Assembly: GCA_030448225.1 (NCBI GenBank)
Contig: JAUJNJ010000048.1
Coordinates: forward strand, 1 to 49,571
DNA: 49,571 bases
Source: Phycisphaerae bacterium
GTDB lineage: Bacteria > Planctomycetota > Phycisphaerae > Tepidisphaerales > Tepidisphaeraceae
Direction: 5' to 3'
The notes below the pieces were generated by a model that ran no database searches, was not told the origin of the DNA, and was given only the letters and a program-made list of their open reading frames with translations. The translations under genes and the position numbers were made by a program. Within the stretch, counting starts at the first letter, position 1. Each line of letters starts with the position of its first letter. Below, piece after piece: positions 1 to 7,403 of this stretch.

Positions 1-583
1 GGCCGGACCGCCGAGCGGCGCGGACGTGTATGGACGACCGCACCGGCGGCACTTGGACTTGTGCCTCGGGACGGGCTGGCCGCACGCGGGGCAACGACGG
101 TCCGTGACGCGGGCGTCGGACGCCGCGACGCGCTCGAACTCCGCCAATCGTTTCGGCTTCTCTCCGACGCCGCGTGTGCGCATCGACTGCCACAGCTCGA
201 CGAGCGAACGCGGACCGGGGAACTCGCTCGGATGGCTGGCGGCGTACGTCTCCGGCATTTCAAGTCGAACGGCGGCGATCTCGGAGCGGGCGAGGTCGCC
301 CTCGATCGCGTCGCGCGCCGCCGGATTCGCCTCGCCGATCGCTTTCGCGACGAGCGAAGCTGCCGTGGGCGCTTCGGAGTCGATGAAGGCCCGCGACCGC
401 CGCGCTCAATTGGACGTGATCAAGGTTGGCGAAGACCGCCGGCAGCCCGCCGTGCAGGAGGTGCCAGTGGAGCCGGTAGACGCAGCCGATCTCGCGCTCG
501 GCGTCGGTCAGGGCCGCCCAGCCGACGGACTGCCATCGCTCGGCAATCGACTCGTGAACGGAAATGTCGATGAAGTCGCCCAT
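1..583 (-). CDS. Cassette gene, partial: DUF4375/DMP19-like protein with C-terminal zinc ribbon
   Basis: The start at 583 lies five bases after the GTT end of the attC-like site, so it would be read from the integron promoter without its own leader. The first ~65 residues (LTDAEREIGCVYRLHW, then HGGLPAVFANLD) resemble the DUF4375/DMP19 fold, although the usual NGG is HGG here. Near base 395 the frame must shift by one; after it reading continues as AFIDSEAPTAASLVAKAIGE and ends in a clear zinc ribbon (CPACGQ, then CRRCGRPY, around bases 20-95). The gene runs off the left edge. The shift is probably a sequence indel. Family assignment is tentative; the zinc ribbon is clear. Function unknown. 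Confidence 0.5.
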
Positions 584-587
584 CGTC

Positions 588-679
588 GTAGAACGTGAAG
601 CCGTTCAGCGGCCGGCCACTCAGCCGGCTCGCGTTGCTCCGATGACTTTTGCCGCCGGTCCGCTGTCGGGTGGTTAGCT
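588..679 (-). repeat. attC-like cassette recombination site 3
   Basis: On - the site starts with AGCTAACC, runs through ACAGCGGACCGGC and its partner GCCGGCCGCTGAAC, and ends at GTTCTAC. The arms pair imperfectly around a 40-base centre. The TAA stop of the upstream gene (674-676) falls inside the AAC end, a common cassette arrangement. The GTT end is less canonical than in the other two sites. Confidence 0.6.
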
Positions 680-1036
680 GCGGCCACGCACCGCTAAAGC
701 CGTGAGGGCTACGAGCCCGCCGCACCCGGCTACGACCCAGAACAATCCCAGCACGAACAGGCCCGCAGATGCGAGCATGCGCCACACGCCGGCAGTTCCG
801 ACGCCGCCATCGACGACGAGCCTGGCCCACGCGCCGACGCCCGCGGCCACGAGGAGGACGCTGATCGCGTACATGCCGGGCAGCGTCGCCCACCGCCCGG
901 CGGCGCGACCGAGGATCAACCCCACGGGCACCGCGACGACGGCGTCCACCAAGGCAACGGCAGCCGCGATGCGCATCACGCGGAGGCACCCCTCGCGTAC
1001 TCCGTCGGCTCGTAATCGCCGGCCCTCGCGGTTCAC
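674..1036 (-). CDS. Cassette gene: small integral membrane protein, unknown function
   Basis: This encodes 120 residues from a GTG at 1036, 14 bases after the GTTAGCC end of the preceding attC-like site; an ATG at 976 would give a 100-residue form beginning MRIAAAVALVDAVV. Three hydrophobic stretches are visible: AAAVALVDAVVAVPVGLIL, YAISVLLVAAGVGAW and ASAGLFVLGLFWVVAGC. They suggest an inner-membrane protein with three or four spans. No family is recognised, which is normal for integron cassettes. The stop lies within the next attC-like site, so gene and site form one mobile unit. Confidence 0.65.
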   Translation of the reverse strand: MNREGRRLRADGVREGCLRVMRIAAAVALVDAVVAVPVGLILGRAAGRWATLPGMYAISVLLVAAGVGAWARLVVDGGVGTAGVWRMLASAGLFVLGLFWVVAGCGGLVALTALAVRGRS

Positions 1037-1049
1037 ACTGGCACGCTCC

Positions 1050-1149
1050 GGCTAACGGACTGACGTTGAATGGCCGGCCCGGCGCCGATCAACTCTTGAA
1101 CTACGAGGACCGTTCCGCCGGGCCGGTCCATTCCAGCGGCTGATTATCC
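1050..1149 (-). repeat. attC-like cassette recombination site 2
   Basis: On - the site begins GGATAATC and ends GTTAGCC. Inner arms GGAATGGACCGG and CCGGCCATTCAAC pair with small bulges, the unpaired-base pattern expected of attC hairpins. It is about 100 bp long and sits between two cassette genes. The left AAC box is degenerate (AATC). Confidence 0.6.
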
Positions 1150-1155
1150 CGCACT

Positions 1156-1533
1156 TCAGTCGCCACCAAATGCCAAGCCCCCATTCTTGGAAATGGCTCG
1201 CTCGCACATTGATAGCGTCTTGTCGATGACGGCAAGCACCGAGGCTTGCCGCAGCGAAATTGTTTTTGGTGCGGTCGGGCCTGTCTCGGTAACTGACCAC
1301 TCCTGCGGCTGGGCTTCGATGTAACCGCGCAGCGAATTCAAGCGATCCCGTAGGCGTCGGGCATCCGCCGTCGAGAACTCTGTACCGCCGCATGGGTCAA
1401 TCTGGGCGTCGCCGACGTCGAAGTACGGCAGCAGATACTCCTGCTCGTCAAAGTCAGAAAACCAGCAGCCGTCCCGCCGTTGGTCCCAACCCGGCGGTTC
1501 GCGCCCGTCAATGTGAATCGCCCAAGAGATCAT
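1156..1533 (-). CDS. Cassette gene: hypothetical cytosolic protein
   Basis: This encodes 125 residues with no signal peptide or membrane span. It is rich in charged and aromatic residues (WAIHIDGREPPGWDQRRD, FDEQEYLLPYFDVGD) with a helical middle (ADARRLRDRLNSLRGYIE). The ATG at 1533 is only eight bases downstream of the GTTATCC end of an attC-like site. It has no obvious Shine-Dalgarno sequence. The composition and unbroken frame make it a credible gene, but I recognise no family and assign no function. Confidence 0.65.
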   Translation of the reverse strand: MISWAIHIDGREPPGWDQRRDGCWFSDFDEQEYLLPYFDVGDAQIDPCGGTEFSTADARRLRDRLNSLRGYIEAQPQEWSVTETGPTAPKTISLRQASVLAVIDKTLSMCERAISKNGGLAFGGD

Positions 1534-1540
1534 CTGTGCG

Positions 1541-1641
1541 GGATAACGTAGTGCCGATCAGCGGCCGACACGGCGGCCGCGCCTTCTCATCCTACCATCG
1601 CCGATTGTGCGGTGACGGTCTGCTGCATTGGCAGGTTATGC
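1541..1641 (-). repeat. attC-like cassette recombination site 1
   Basis: On - the site runs from GCATAACCTGCC, with AATGCAGCAGACCG as the inner left arm, to GGCCGCTGATCGG and GTTATCC at the right end. It spans about 101 bp. The CAGCAGACCG / GCCGCTGA pairing closely parallels site 3, which supports a shared site family. It follows the stop of the first cassette gene by 34 bases. Confidence 0.6.
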
Positions 1642-1674
1642 GGCTGCTCCTGTCGCCTGCGTCGGCGACGGACC

Positions 1675-2085
1675 TTAAAGCGCAGGCCTTCCGAAGGGCA
1701 GAAAGTTCGCCGACATCGCTAGCGCAACCCAAGCGGCTGTCGCCCACATCAATAGCCGCACGGCGGGCCGGACCGGCGCCCGGGCCACCCACGCGGTGGC
1801 CACGGCGACGAGGGTCAGCCCGTAGAGGAGCAGCCCGAGCAACGCGGGAACCCCGAGCGCCCAGCTAGGTCCGATGAACACCCGCACCGCCAGCACCAAG
1901 GTCGGGCAGGCGACGGCACCCGCGCCGATCCACCGTAACGCTTGTGCGGCCCCGGGTGCCGCGGCCCGCGGCCGAGCCGTGCCGTAGTCCAGCGTCGTGA
2001 CCCGGACCGGCCCGGCGCGCGGGGCACGGGGACCGGTGACGGAGACCCGTCTGGTGTTTCCTTCAGCGTCACTTTCGCTCGTCAA
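1675..2085 (-). CDS. First cassette gene: small membrane protein, unknown function
   Basis: This is a reading frame of up to 136 residues whose first ~45 residues are polar and whose remainder holds about three hydrophobic segments (IGAGAVACPTLVLAVRVFI, ALLGLLLYGLTLVAVATAW, LLMWATAAWVALAMSANF). The only start far enough upstream is a TTG at 2085, so the true N-terminus is uncertain. It is the gene nearest the attI-like site and would be the best-expressed cassette. The antiparallel frame (1815-2072) looks less protein-like. No family recognised. Confidence 0.55.
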   Translation of the reverse strand: MTSESDAEGNTRRVSVTGPRAPRAGPVRVTTLDYGTARPRAAAPGAAQALRWIGAGAVACPTLVLAVRVFIGPSWALGVPALLGLLLYGLTLVAVATAWVARAPVRPAVRLLMWATAAWVALAMSANFLPFGRPAL

Positions 2086-2149
2086 CTACAACGCCGACGG
2101 CCGCCGGCGGCTCGGCAGAGGGTGAGCAGCGTCGCCGACGATCCCGCCC

Positions 2150-2165
2150 GGCCGCATAACTATGA
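2150..2165 (-). other. attI-like integration site
   Basis: On - the sequence CATAGTTATGCGGCC contains GTTATGC, a match to the GTTRRRY-type crossover box. It lies between the leftward promoter and the first cassette gene, where attI belongs. It has no extended palindrome, unlike attC sites, as expected for attI. Assignment rests on position and the short box only. Confidence 0.45.
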
Positions 2166-2218
2166 TTAGATCGTCACCGCGCCACCTATCACGCCGGTCG
2201 CATGCCCACGTCGGCGGC

Positions 2219-2247
2219 ATGATAGATCGACCTTGGGCGGCTCTCAA
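2219..2247 (-). promoter_or_regulatory. Leftward sigma70-like promoter, candidate integron Pc
   Basis: On - there is TTGAGA (2247-2242), a spacer of exactly 17 bases, and TATCAT (2224-2219). The start point would fall near 2212, about 50 bases before the attI-like box, so transcription would enter the cassettes. The fit to consensus is good for such GC-rich DNA. Confidence 0.6.
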
Positions 2248-2322
2248 CATGATTCCACTTGCCTCGCGGGTTTGGAGTGTGTTGGGTTCGCCGCATGCGG
2301 CTCATGCAGCGAAAGGCGGCGG

Positions 2323-2481
2323 TCGCGCGCGGCGCGCTTGTCGCCGCGAACGCTGGACGCGTATCAGGCCTGGGTGCGGCAGTTCCTGCGGTTCCACCGC
2401 GACGGGGGCGGGCTACGCCGGCCCGGCGAGTTGCGGGGCGGCGACGTGGCCGCGTTCCTCGCCCACCTCACCCACGCGTAA
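2323..2481 (+). pseudogene. Integron-type tyrosine recombinase, N-terminal fragment
   Basis: The translation LSPRTLDAYQAWVRQFLRFH, followed by a GGGLRRPGELRGGDVAAFLAHL stretch split over bases 2398-2466, is the SAM-like core-binding domain of IntI/XerD-type integrases. It aligns with the usual Y-S-x-R-T-x-x-A-Y-x-x-W pattern and the AAxVxAFLxHL segment. Reading stops at 2481 right after this domain. None of the catalytic domain (R...HxxR...Y) is found in any frame before the efflux gene. The true start is unclear. It diverges from the cassette array. It is truncated rather than frameshifted, as far as can be seen. Confidence 0.65.
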
Positions 2482-2699
2482 ACTCGGCACGTCCAGCCAA
2501 AAACCACGCCGGATACACCTGATTATCGTGGGAAATCAATCGTGGTCGGAAGCGGACGCCTCTATCCCGCGCGGCGGCCCGCCTACACCGACGCGCCGTG
2601 CCGCCGGCCACTACTCGAAATCGCAGGCCGAATCGTGGCCTTGCCGGCGCGCCAGTCTGCGTTGAAGGACCGAACTGCAGGTAACTGACCCCGTGCGTG

Positions 2700-4037
2700 T
2701 CGCGCGCCCTCGAGTCAGCGCGGGCGGCGGTTTCGTCCGGATTTCCGTCGTCGCGGGACGTGCTCGCGAACAGCAGGTTGATGAGCAGGGCCGCGCGCGC
2801 ACACGTGGCGATCGTGATCGCCATCGGGCGGGCGGTGTGGTCGTGGACGAGGCTGGCGACGGTGCCGCCGGCACCGCTGATGAGGAACTGGAGGCAGCCG
2901 AACAGCCGCCGCGGCGAAGCCGGCCATCTCGCCGTGGGGGCCATCGCCAGGGCGGTGGTGGTCGGGCCGGTGAAGCCGAGCGTGCAGACGAACACGAACA
3001 GCGGCACGAGGATGCCGGCGAACCCGCCGCGCGCCGGTGGTGGCGGTGAAGACGAGCGTCGCCGGCCGTGGCCGCCACGACGAGCGCGACGCGGAGCAGG
3101 ACGCGCGGGTCGACGCGGTGCGACAGCGCGCGCCGTTCACCTGCGACGCGGTGATCAGCCCGACCGCGTTCGTGCCGAAGAACAGGCCGAAGCGGCTCGG
3201 CGGCACGCCGAACAGCTCGATGAACACGTGCGGCGACCCGCCGACGTAGGCGAACAAACCGGCCGACATCAGGCTCGCCGCCAAGCGCGTGGACCATGAA
3301 CCGCCGGTCGCGCAGGAGGCTGAGGCAGACGCGCAGCGTGTCGGCGACGCCGTCGCGGCGGCGCTGCTCGGGCGGCAAACTCGCGGAGGAAGATCGCCGC
3401 GGCCGCCATGCAGAGCACCGAGAAGCCGGCGACGGTCCAGAAGATCGTCCGCCACCCGAAATGGGTGACGACCCACCCGCCGAACACCGGGGCCAGTGAT
3501 CGGGCGCGATCCCCATCACGAGATGAGCGACGAGAAGACGCGGCTGGCGTCGCGCTCGTCGAAGAAGTCGCGGACGACCGCGCGGGCCACGACCATCTGC
3601 GCGCACCCGCCTGCGCCGCCTGCAGGACAAGCGCGATGAGTTGCTCGATGCTCGCGCAAGCGCTGCACCCGATCGACGCGAGCGTGAACAGCACCAGCCC
3701 GAAGTAGAGCGGCGGCTTGCGGCCGAAGCGGTCGGCGGCGGGGCCGTAGAAGAGTTGCTCGGCCGCCAGCCCCACGAAGTACGCCGACAGCGTCCGCTCG
3801 ACGGCCGAGAGCGACGCGCCGAAGTCGCGCGCGATGGCCGGGAAGCTCGGCAGGTACATGTCGATCGACAGCGGCCCGAGGCCCGCCAAGCGCGCCCAGG
3901 AGCAGGATCAGCAGGTACTGTTGCGCGCCGAGCCGCGTGTGGCCGCGCGCCGGGCGCATCCGCGGCCGGCAGGGATGCGGGCGAGGCCGATGCGGGCGGC
4001 CCGACGCGTGCGAAGCCGACGACTGCGGGACCGACAC
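2700..4037 (-). CDS. Bcr/CflA-family multidrug efflux transporter (MFS), frame-disrupted
   Basis: This is an inner-membrane proton-drug antiporter of about 400 residues once frames are joined. The N-terminus QYLLILLLGAL then GPLSIDMYLPSFPAIARDFG is the Bcr/CflA signature, followed by YGPAADRFGRKPPLYFGL (motif A of the MFS). Later pieces in other frames include DRRFMVHAL, SAGLFAYVGGSPHVFIELFG, GLFFGTNAVGLITASQVNG and CTLGFTGPTTTALAMAP with GAGGTVASLVHD. At least five shifts are needed (around 3890, 3640, 3380, 3285, 3050), several in or next to short C/G runs. All pieces are collinear and nothing is missing, so sequence indels explain this better than decay. The 3' end near 2700 is approximate. 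Confidence 0.75.
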
Positions 4038-4261
4038 CGGCTCGGCGGCGAGGGCCGGCCTAGGCCTGGCGGCGGTCCAGCCTGGTGTCGTCGTCCTCGT
4101 CGCACGCGTCCGACGCGTCGGCCAGACCGATGGAGTTATTCGTCATTCCTCACCACACGAAACGCGATCGACGTCCCACCGGGCCTCATCGCCGCCGGAT
4201 TTGCCGCCGGCGTGGGGCAGGGGCAGGCCGCCCCCGCGTCCGCACCGGAACGGAGCCAGCG

Positions 4262-4297
4262 AAAACCGAGGCCCATCCCGCGGGGGATGGGCCTCGG
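4262..4297 (-). terminator. Rho-independent terminator on the minus strand
   Basis: Bases 4266-4279 and 4284-4297 form a perfect 14-bp stem (CCGAGGCCCATCCC and its complement) with a four-base loop. On - the stem is followed by TTTTCGCT. It lies downstream of the esterase at 4840-5996 and upstream of the efflux gene, and would insulate the two. Confidence 0.65.
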
Positions 4298-4465
4298 CGA
4301 CGCGTTCGAAGAGTGTAGGCGGCCGGGCGCGGCGAGGTCTTGTGCGCCCATCGCGTTCCCGCCGCTACGCGAACTCTACGCGCCCGCGCGCCTGTTTGCC
4401 GGCTCGCCGGCGAGCCGCGTGCGCGGACGGTTGTGAGGATTCGAGACTTCGAGCTCGTGCGGTAT

Positions 4466-4544
4466 GTCATCTGGAGCCGCAGCGAAGGAACTCCCGCGGC
4501 TTTGGCGACACCCGCGGGAGATCCTTCGCTGTGCTCGGGATGAC
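4466..4544. repeat. Dispersed inverted repeat, copy 1
   Basis: The element starts GTCATC...GAGCCGCAGCGAAGGA and ends ATCCTTCGCTGTGCTCGGGA then TGAC, so its two ends are inverted copies around a CCCGCGG-rich centre. Translations of such elements give the CHPERSEGSP-type peptides seen in many genomes. Two further copies are in this window (4735-4812, 30669-30746). Confidence 0.75.
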
Positions 4545-4734
4545 GGGAACGGCGTCGCAGGAGGAGCGGTAACGCACGGGCTCATCACCTTCTCAGAGGC
4601 ATCGCGGTTTCTGATGTCCTTCCGATTTCATGCCGGCCGCGTACCTTGTACGCGGCTTCGCACGCGAGTCGGCGAAACGCCGGATTTCCGTTGCGGGAGG
4701 TTCAGAGCGTCGAAAGTGCCGCGGTCGGCGGGTT

Positions 4735-4812
4735 GTCATCCTGAGCCGCAGCGAAGGATCTCCCGCGGTTCTCGCTGCTGGGGAAGATCTCTTCGCCGCG
4801 CTCAGGATGGCA
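4735..4812. repeat. Dispersed inverted repeat, copy 2
   Basis: GTCATCCTGAGC at the left and GCTCAGGATGG at the right are inverted; the inner parts GCAGCGAAGGATCTCCCGCGG and GATCTCTTCGCCGCG also pair. It is the same family as 4466-4544, and it lies just past the 3' end of the esterase gene. Confidence 0.75.
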
Positions 4813-4839
4813 TTTCTCGGGGACTGGTAGTTTAGAAGC

Positions 4840-5996
4840 TCAGATTCGATCACCCGCCGCCGTCGCCCTGCGCCGCGGCGCGCCGGTGTCGAAGGCGGCC
4901 TTCAGGCGGTCGGCGGCGAATCGCCGCGCGGCCTTCGCCTTGTCGACGACGGCGGCCATGCCGAAGAACTCGTGCGTGACGCCGTCATAGTTGCGATAGG
5001 CGACGTCGGTGCCGGCGGCCTTGAGCTTGTCGGCGTACGCCTTGCCCTCGCTCATCAGCGGGTCGATGTCGGCGGTGATCACGGTGGCCGGCGGCAGCTC
5101 GCGCACGTCGGCGTCGTCGCGCGCAGCAGCGAGACGTACTTGTTCTGCCCGTCCGACGGGCTCGGCAGGTACTGCTTGGAAGAACCACTGCATCATCTTC
5201 CGATCGAGCGGCTTGGCCTCGGCGTTGGCCTGGTAGCTCGGTGTCGAACGCGTAATTGGCGATCGGGTAGACGAGCAACTGGTGCGTCGGCATCTCCCCT
5301 TGCGGTCGCGCGCCATGAGGCAGACGGCGGCCGCGAGGTTGCCGCCCGCGCTCTCGCCGCCGACGGCCACGCGCTTCGGGTCGCCGCCGACGTCCTTGGC
5401 GTTCTTCATCACCCACTGGGCCGCGGCGTAGGCGTCCTCGTGGGCGGCGGGGAACTTGTGCTCCAGCGCCTGGCGGTAATCGACCGACACGACGACGCAC
5501 CTGGCGAGGTTCGCCAGCGCGCGGCACGACGCGTCGTACGTGTCGAGCGTCGCGATGACCCACCCGCCGCCGTGGTAGTACACGATCACGGGGAACGGCC
5601 CGTTGCCCTGCGGCGTGTAGACGCGGGCGGGGATCGCGCGCCGGCGGGGCCGCCGGGGATCTGGCGGTTCACGACCTTCGCCACCGGCTCGGCGTCGTCG
5701 GCTTGCGCGCGCTGGGTCATCAGCGGCTTCACCGCGTCGGTCGGCGTCGGCTGCTGCCGGGCCTGCTTGGCGGTGAGCGTCGGCAGCGGCTTGGGGTTCA
5801 GCTCGGCCAGTTCGTCCATCACCGCCGTCATCTGCGGGTCGGCCTTGGCCATCGCGGCTCGCGCCGCGGGCGACATCGGCGGCTGCGGCTGCTCGCCGCC
5901 GGCTTGTCCGACCCGGACGAGCAGCCGCCGCCGAGCAGAGCGCCGCCGCCGCGAGGGCGGCGGCGGTCGAGCGAAGGAAGGGGACGTCGGGTTCAT
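4840..5996 (-). CDS. Alpha/beta hydrolase, HSL-type esterase/lipase, probable lipoprotein (frame-disrupted)
   Basis: This is probably an esterase of the hormone-sensitive-lipase family acting at the cell envelope. The oxyanion motif HGGGW sits in IVYYHGGGWVIATLDTYDA, the nucleophile elbow is GGESAGGNLAAAV, the acid is in TADIDPLMSEGKAY and the histidine in GVTHEFFGM. These are all the family's key residues. The ATG at 5996 follows AGAGGATCC. One frame of the N-terminus gives GGALLGGGCSSGSDK, a lipobox (LGGGC), so lipidation is likely if an indel is assumed. Further shifts are needed near 5640, 5310, 5240 and 5130. The region between signal and core (MSPAARAAMAKADPQMTAVM) is helical and typical of planctomycete members. 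Confidence 0.7.
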
Positions 5997-6269
5997 GTCG
6001 GATCCTCTGCGTGTTCGGGGAGGGCGCACGCGCCGGAACGGTCCGTCGATCGATCGACAGCCCGCCGACGTGGCGGGCGGCGAGGACGCGCGTGACGGCC
6101 CGGCCGACGCTTCGGCGTGCAAACGGGGTACCGTCGCACGCATGGCAACGCCTCGGCAGCATCGTGAGATGGAACCGCCACCGAAGAGGTCGTGTCGGCT
6201 CGACCGAGCGAAATTGCGCGCGTCGCCGCCCACGACCGGCGAAGTGGTGGCCGTCAACGTTCGCCCCTG

Positions 6270-6747
6270 GCTTCCAGCACCACAACCACGCCGGTTCCCC
6301 CTAAGCGGGACCACCGCGTCCATCGACGTCCGCGCGGACGCCATCGTCGCACTCGCGCGTCTTCTCGTAATCGCGCATCGACAGCTGCTCGGCGATCTGC
6401 GGGCCGGTCGCGTCGTCGATCTCGAACAGCCATTCGCCGACGCCGCATCATCTGCCCCTTCCGAGTGTCGGTCGGCGGAGGTGGATCGTCACGTTCGTAT
6501 GATCGGGCTGTGCATCTCGAACCTCACGACGTCGCTCGCGCTGCCCGCCTCGTCGGGGAGCCGTGCCGCACGACACGCGCCGCTTCACGTCGGCCGGCAC
6601 GACGAGGGACTCTGGACGTCGAGCTGGTACGTCATCTCCTTCAGCGTGCGGCGGCACGCGCCGGCGAACCTCCGCGACGACGTACGGCGTGTAGCGGAGG
6701 CGGGGGAGGCACATAAACTTGAGGAACGCCGCCGCCTTCGTCGTCAC
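6270..6747 (-). CDS. Hypothetical protein, heavily frame-disrupted
   Basis: Protein-like pieces are scattered over three minus frames: AFLKFMCLPRLRYTPYVV at the left, LKEMTYQLDVQSP, SLVVPADVKRRVS, SASDVVRFEMHSPIIRT, and finally WLFEIDDATGPQIAEQLSMR with DYEKTRECDDGVRADVDAVV. They are collinear and together would make a protein of about 150 residues. I recognise no family. Composition of the last piece is clearly coding-like. Boundaries are approximate and the gene could be decayed. Confidence 0.35.
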
Positions 6748-6786
6748 GTTGCCGAACTGGGATGACGGGGCAGGCGACGCCGGCCC

Positions 6787-7403
6787 TCAGCCGCGGCGAG
6801 CGAGAGCGTGTCGCGGCAGTAGACGAACGCGGCGCGGAGAGTCGCGCTTCAGCCGCAGGTCGGCCTCGCCGATCCAAGATCGAGTCGGCGGTGGGAGGGG
6901 GACCGCGGGCGGGTGGAGGAACACGCGTCGAACCATTCCCGCGTCGACGGCCCAGCTCGAGCAGCCCGCGTGCCACCCCGAGCGGACGAGGATAGCGCGC
7001 GGACGGCCGGGCGGCGGCGAGAGGGCGCGTGGTGGCCGATGTCGCCGATGTTCACCGCCTGCCACCCCGAGCGGACGAGGATCGCCAAGGCGGCGGGGGG
7101 GCGTCTGCCGCCCTGGAAGTCGTTGCCCGGCGAACGGCATTGCCGCTGCGGACGCAAAACGGTGCGACGCGGGGGCTGCTGCCGACGGCTGCGGGTGGGA
7201 GATACCGCCGACGCGCTGGCGGGCCAACCGGGGACCATGTCGTTGCGGATGTGGACGTTCGAGAGTTGGAGGTCGCGCGATTCTATGGTCGCCGATCGGG
7301 ACCGGCCGCCGTGCGCGCGGCGGCGCGCCGGAACGCGCGCACGCCGCCGCGCGTCCTGCCCGCGTACACGACAGGAGCATCTCCCGCGCACGCCGGCAGC
7401 GTC
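6787..7403. other. Non-coding stretch downstream of the SNF2 helicase, with a short direct repeat
   Basis: The helicase frame stays open through here only because an indel hides its true stop at 7404. The translation in this stretch is low-complexity and not protein-like. Two direct copies of a CCACCCCGAGCGGACGAGGA unit lie at 6971-6994 and 7061-7082, 90 bases apart. No other structure was recognised. Confidence 0.55.

Larger units (their letters stand above)
1..2490 (-). mobile_element. Probable chromosomal integron: integrase remnant, attI, promoter and four cassettes
   Basis: A tyrosine-recombinase fragment on + (about 2323-2481) points away from a series of short, same-direction genes on -. 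This is the standard intI / cassette-array layout. A sigma70-like promoter (2219-2247) fires into the array, a GTTATGC recombination-type site follows at about 2155-2161, and three imperfect palindromes of 92-101 bp with AAC/GTT ends separate the genes (1541-1641, 1050-1149, 588-679). Starts lie a few bases after each GTT site and one stop codon lies inside the AAC end, as in cassettes. The array continues past base 1. The integrase looks truncated, so mobility would need an integrase from elsewhere. The geometry is seen in the sequence; integron identity is inference from it. Confidence 0.7.
4038..4839. other. 800-base intergenic stretch with a terminator and dispersed repeats
   Basis: No frame here looks protein-coding. 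The stretch holds one strong hairpin terminator (4262-4297) and two copies of a dispersed inverted repeat (4466-4544 and 4735-4812). It separates the leftward efflux gene from the leftward esterase and must contain the efflux promoter, which I could not place. Confidence 0.6.
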
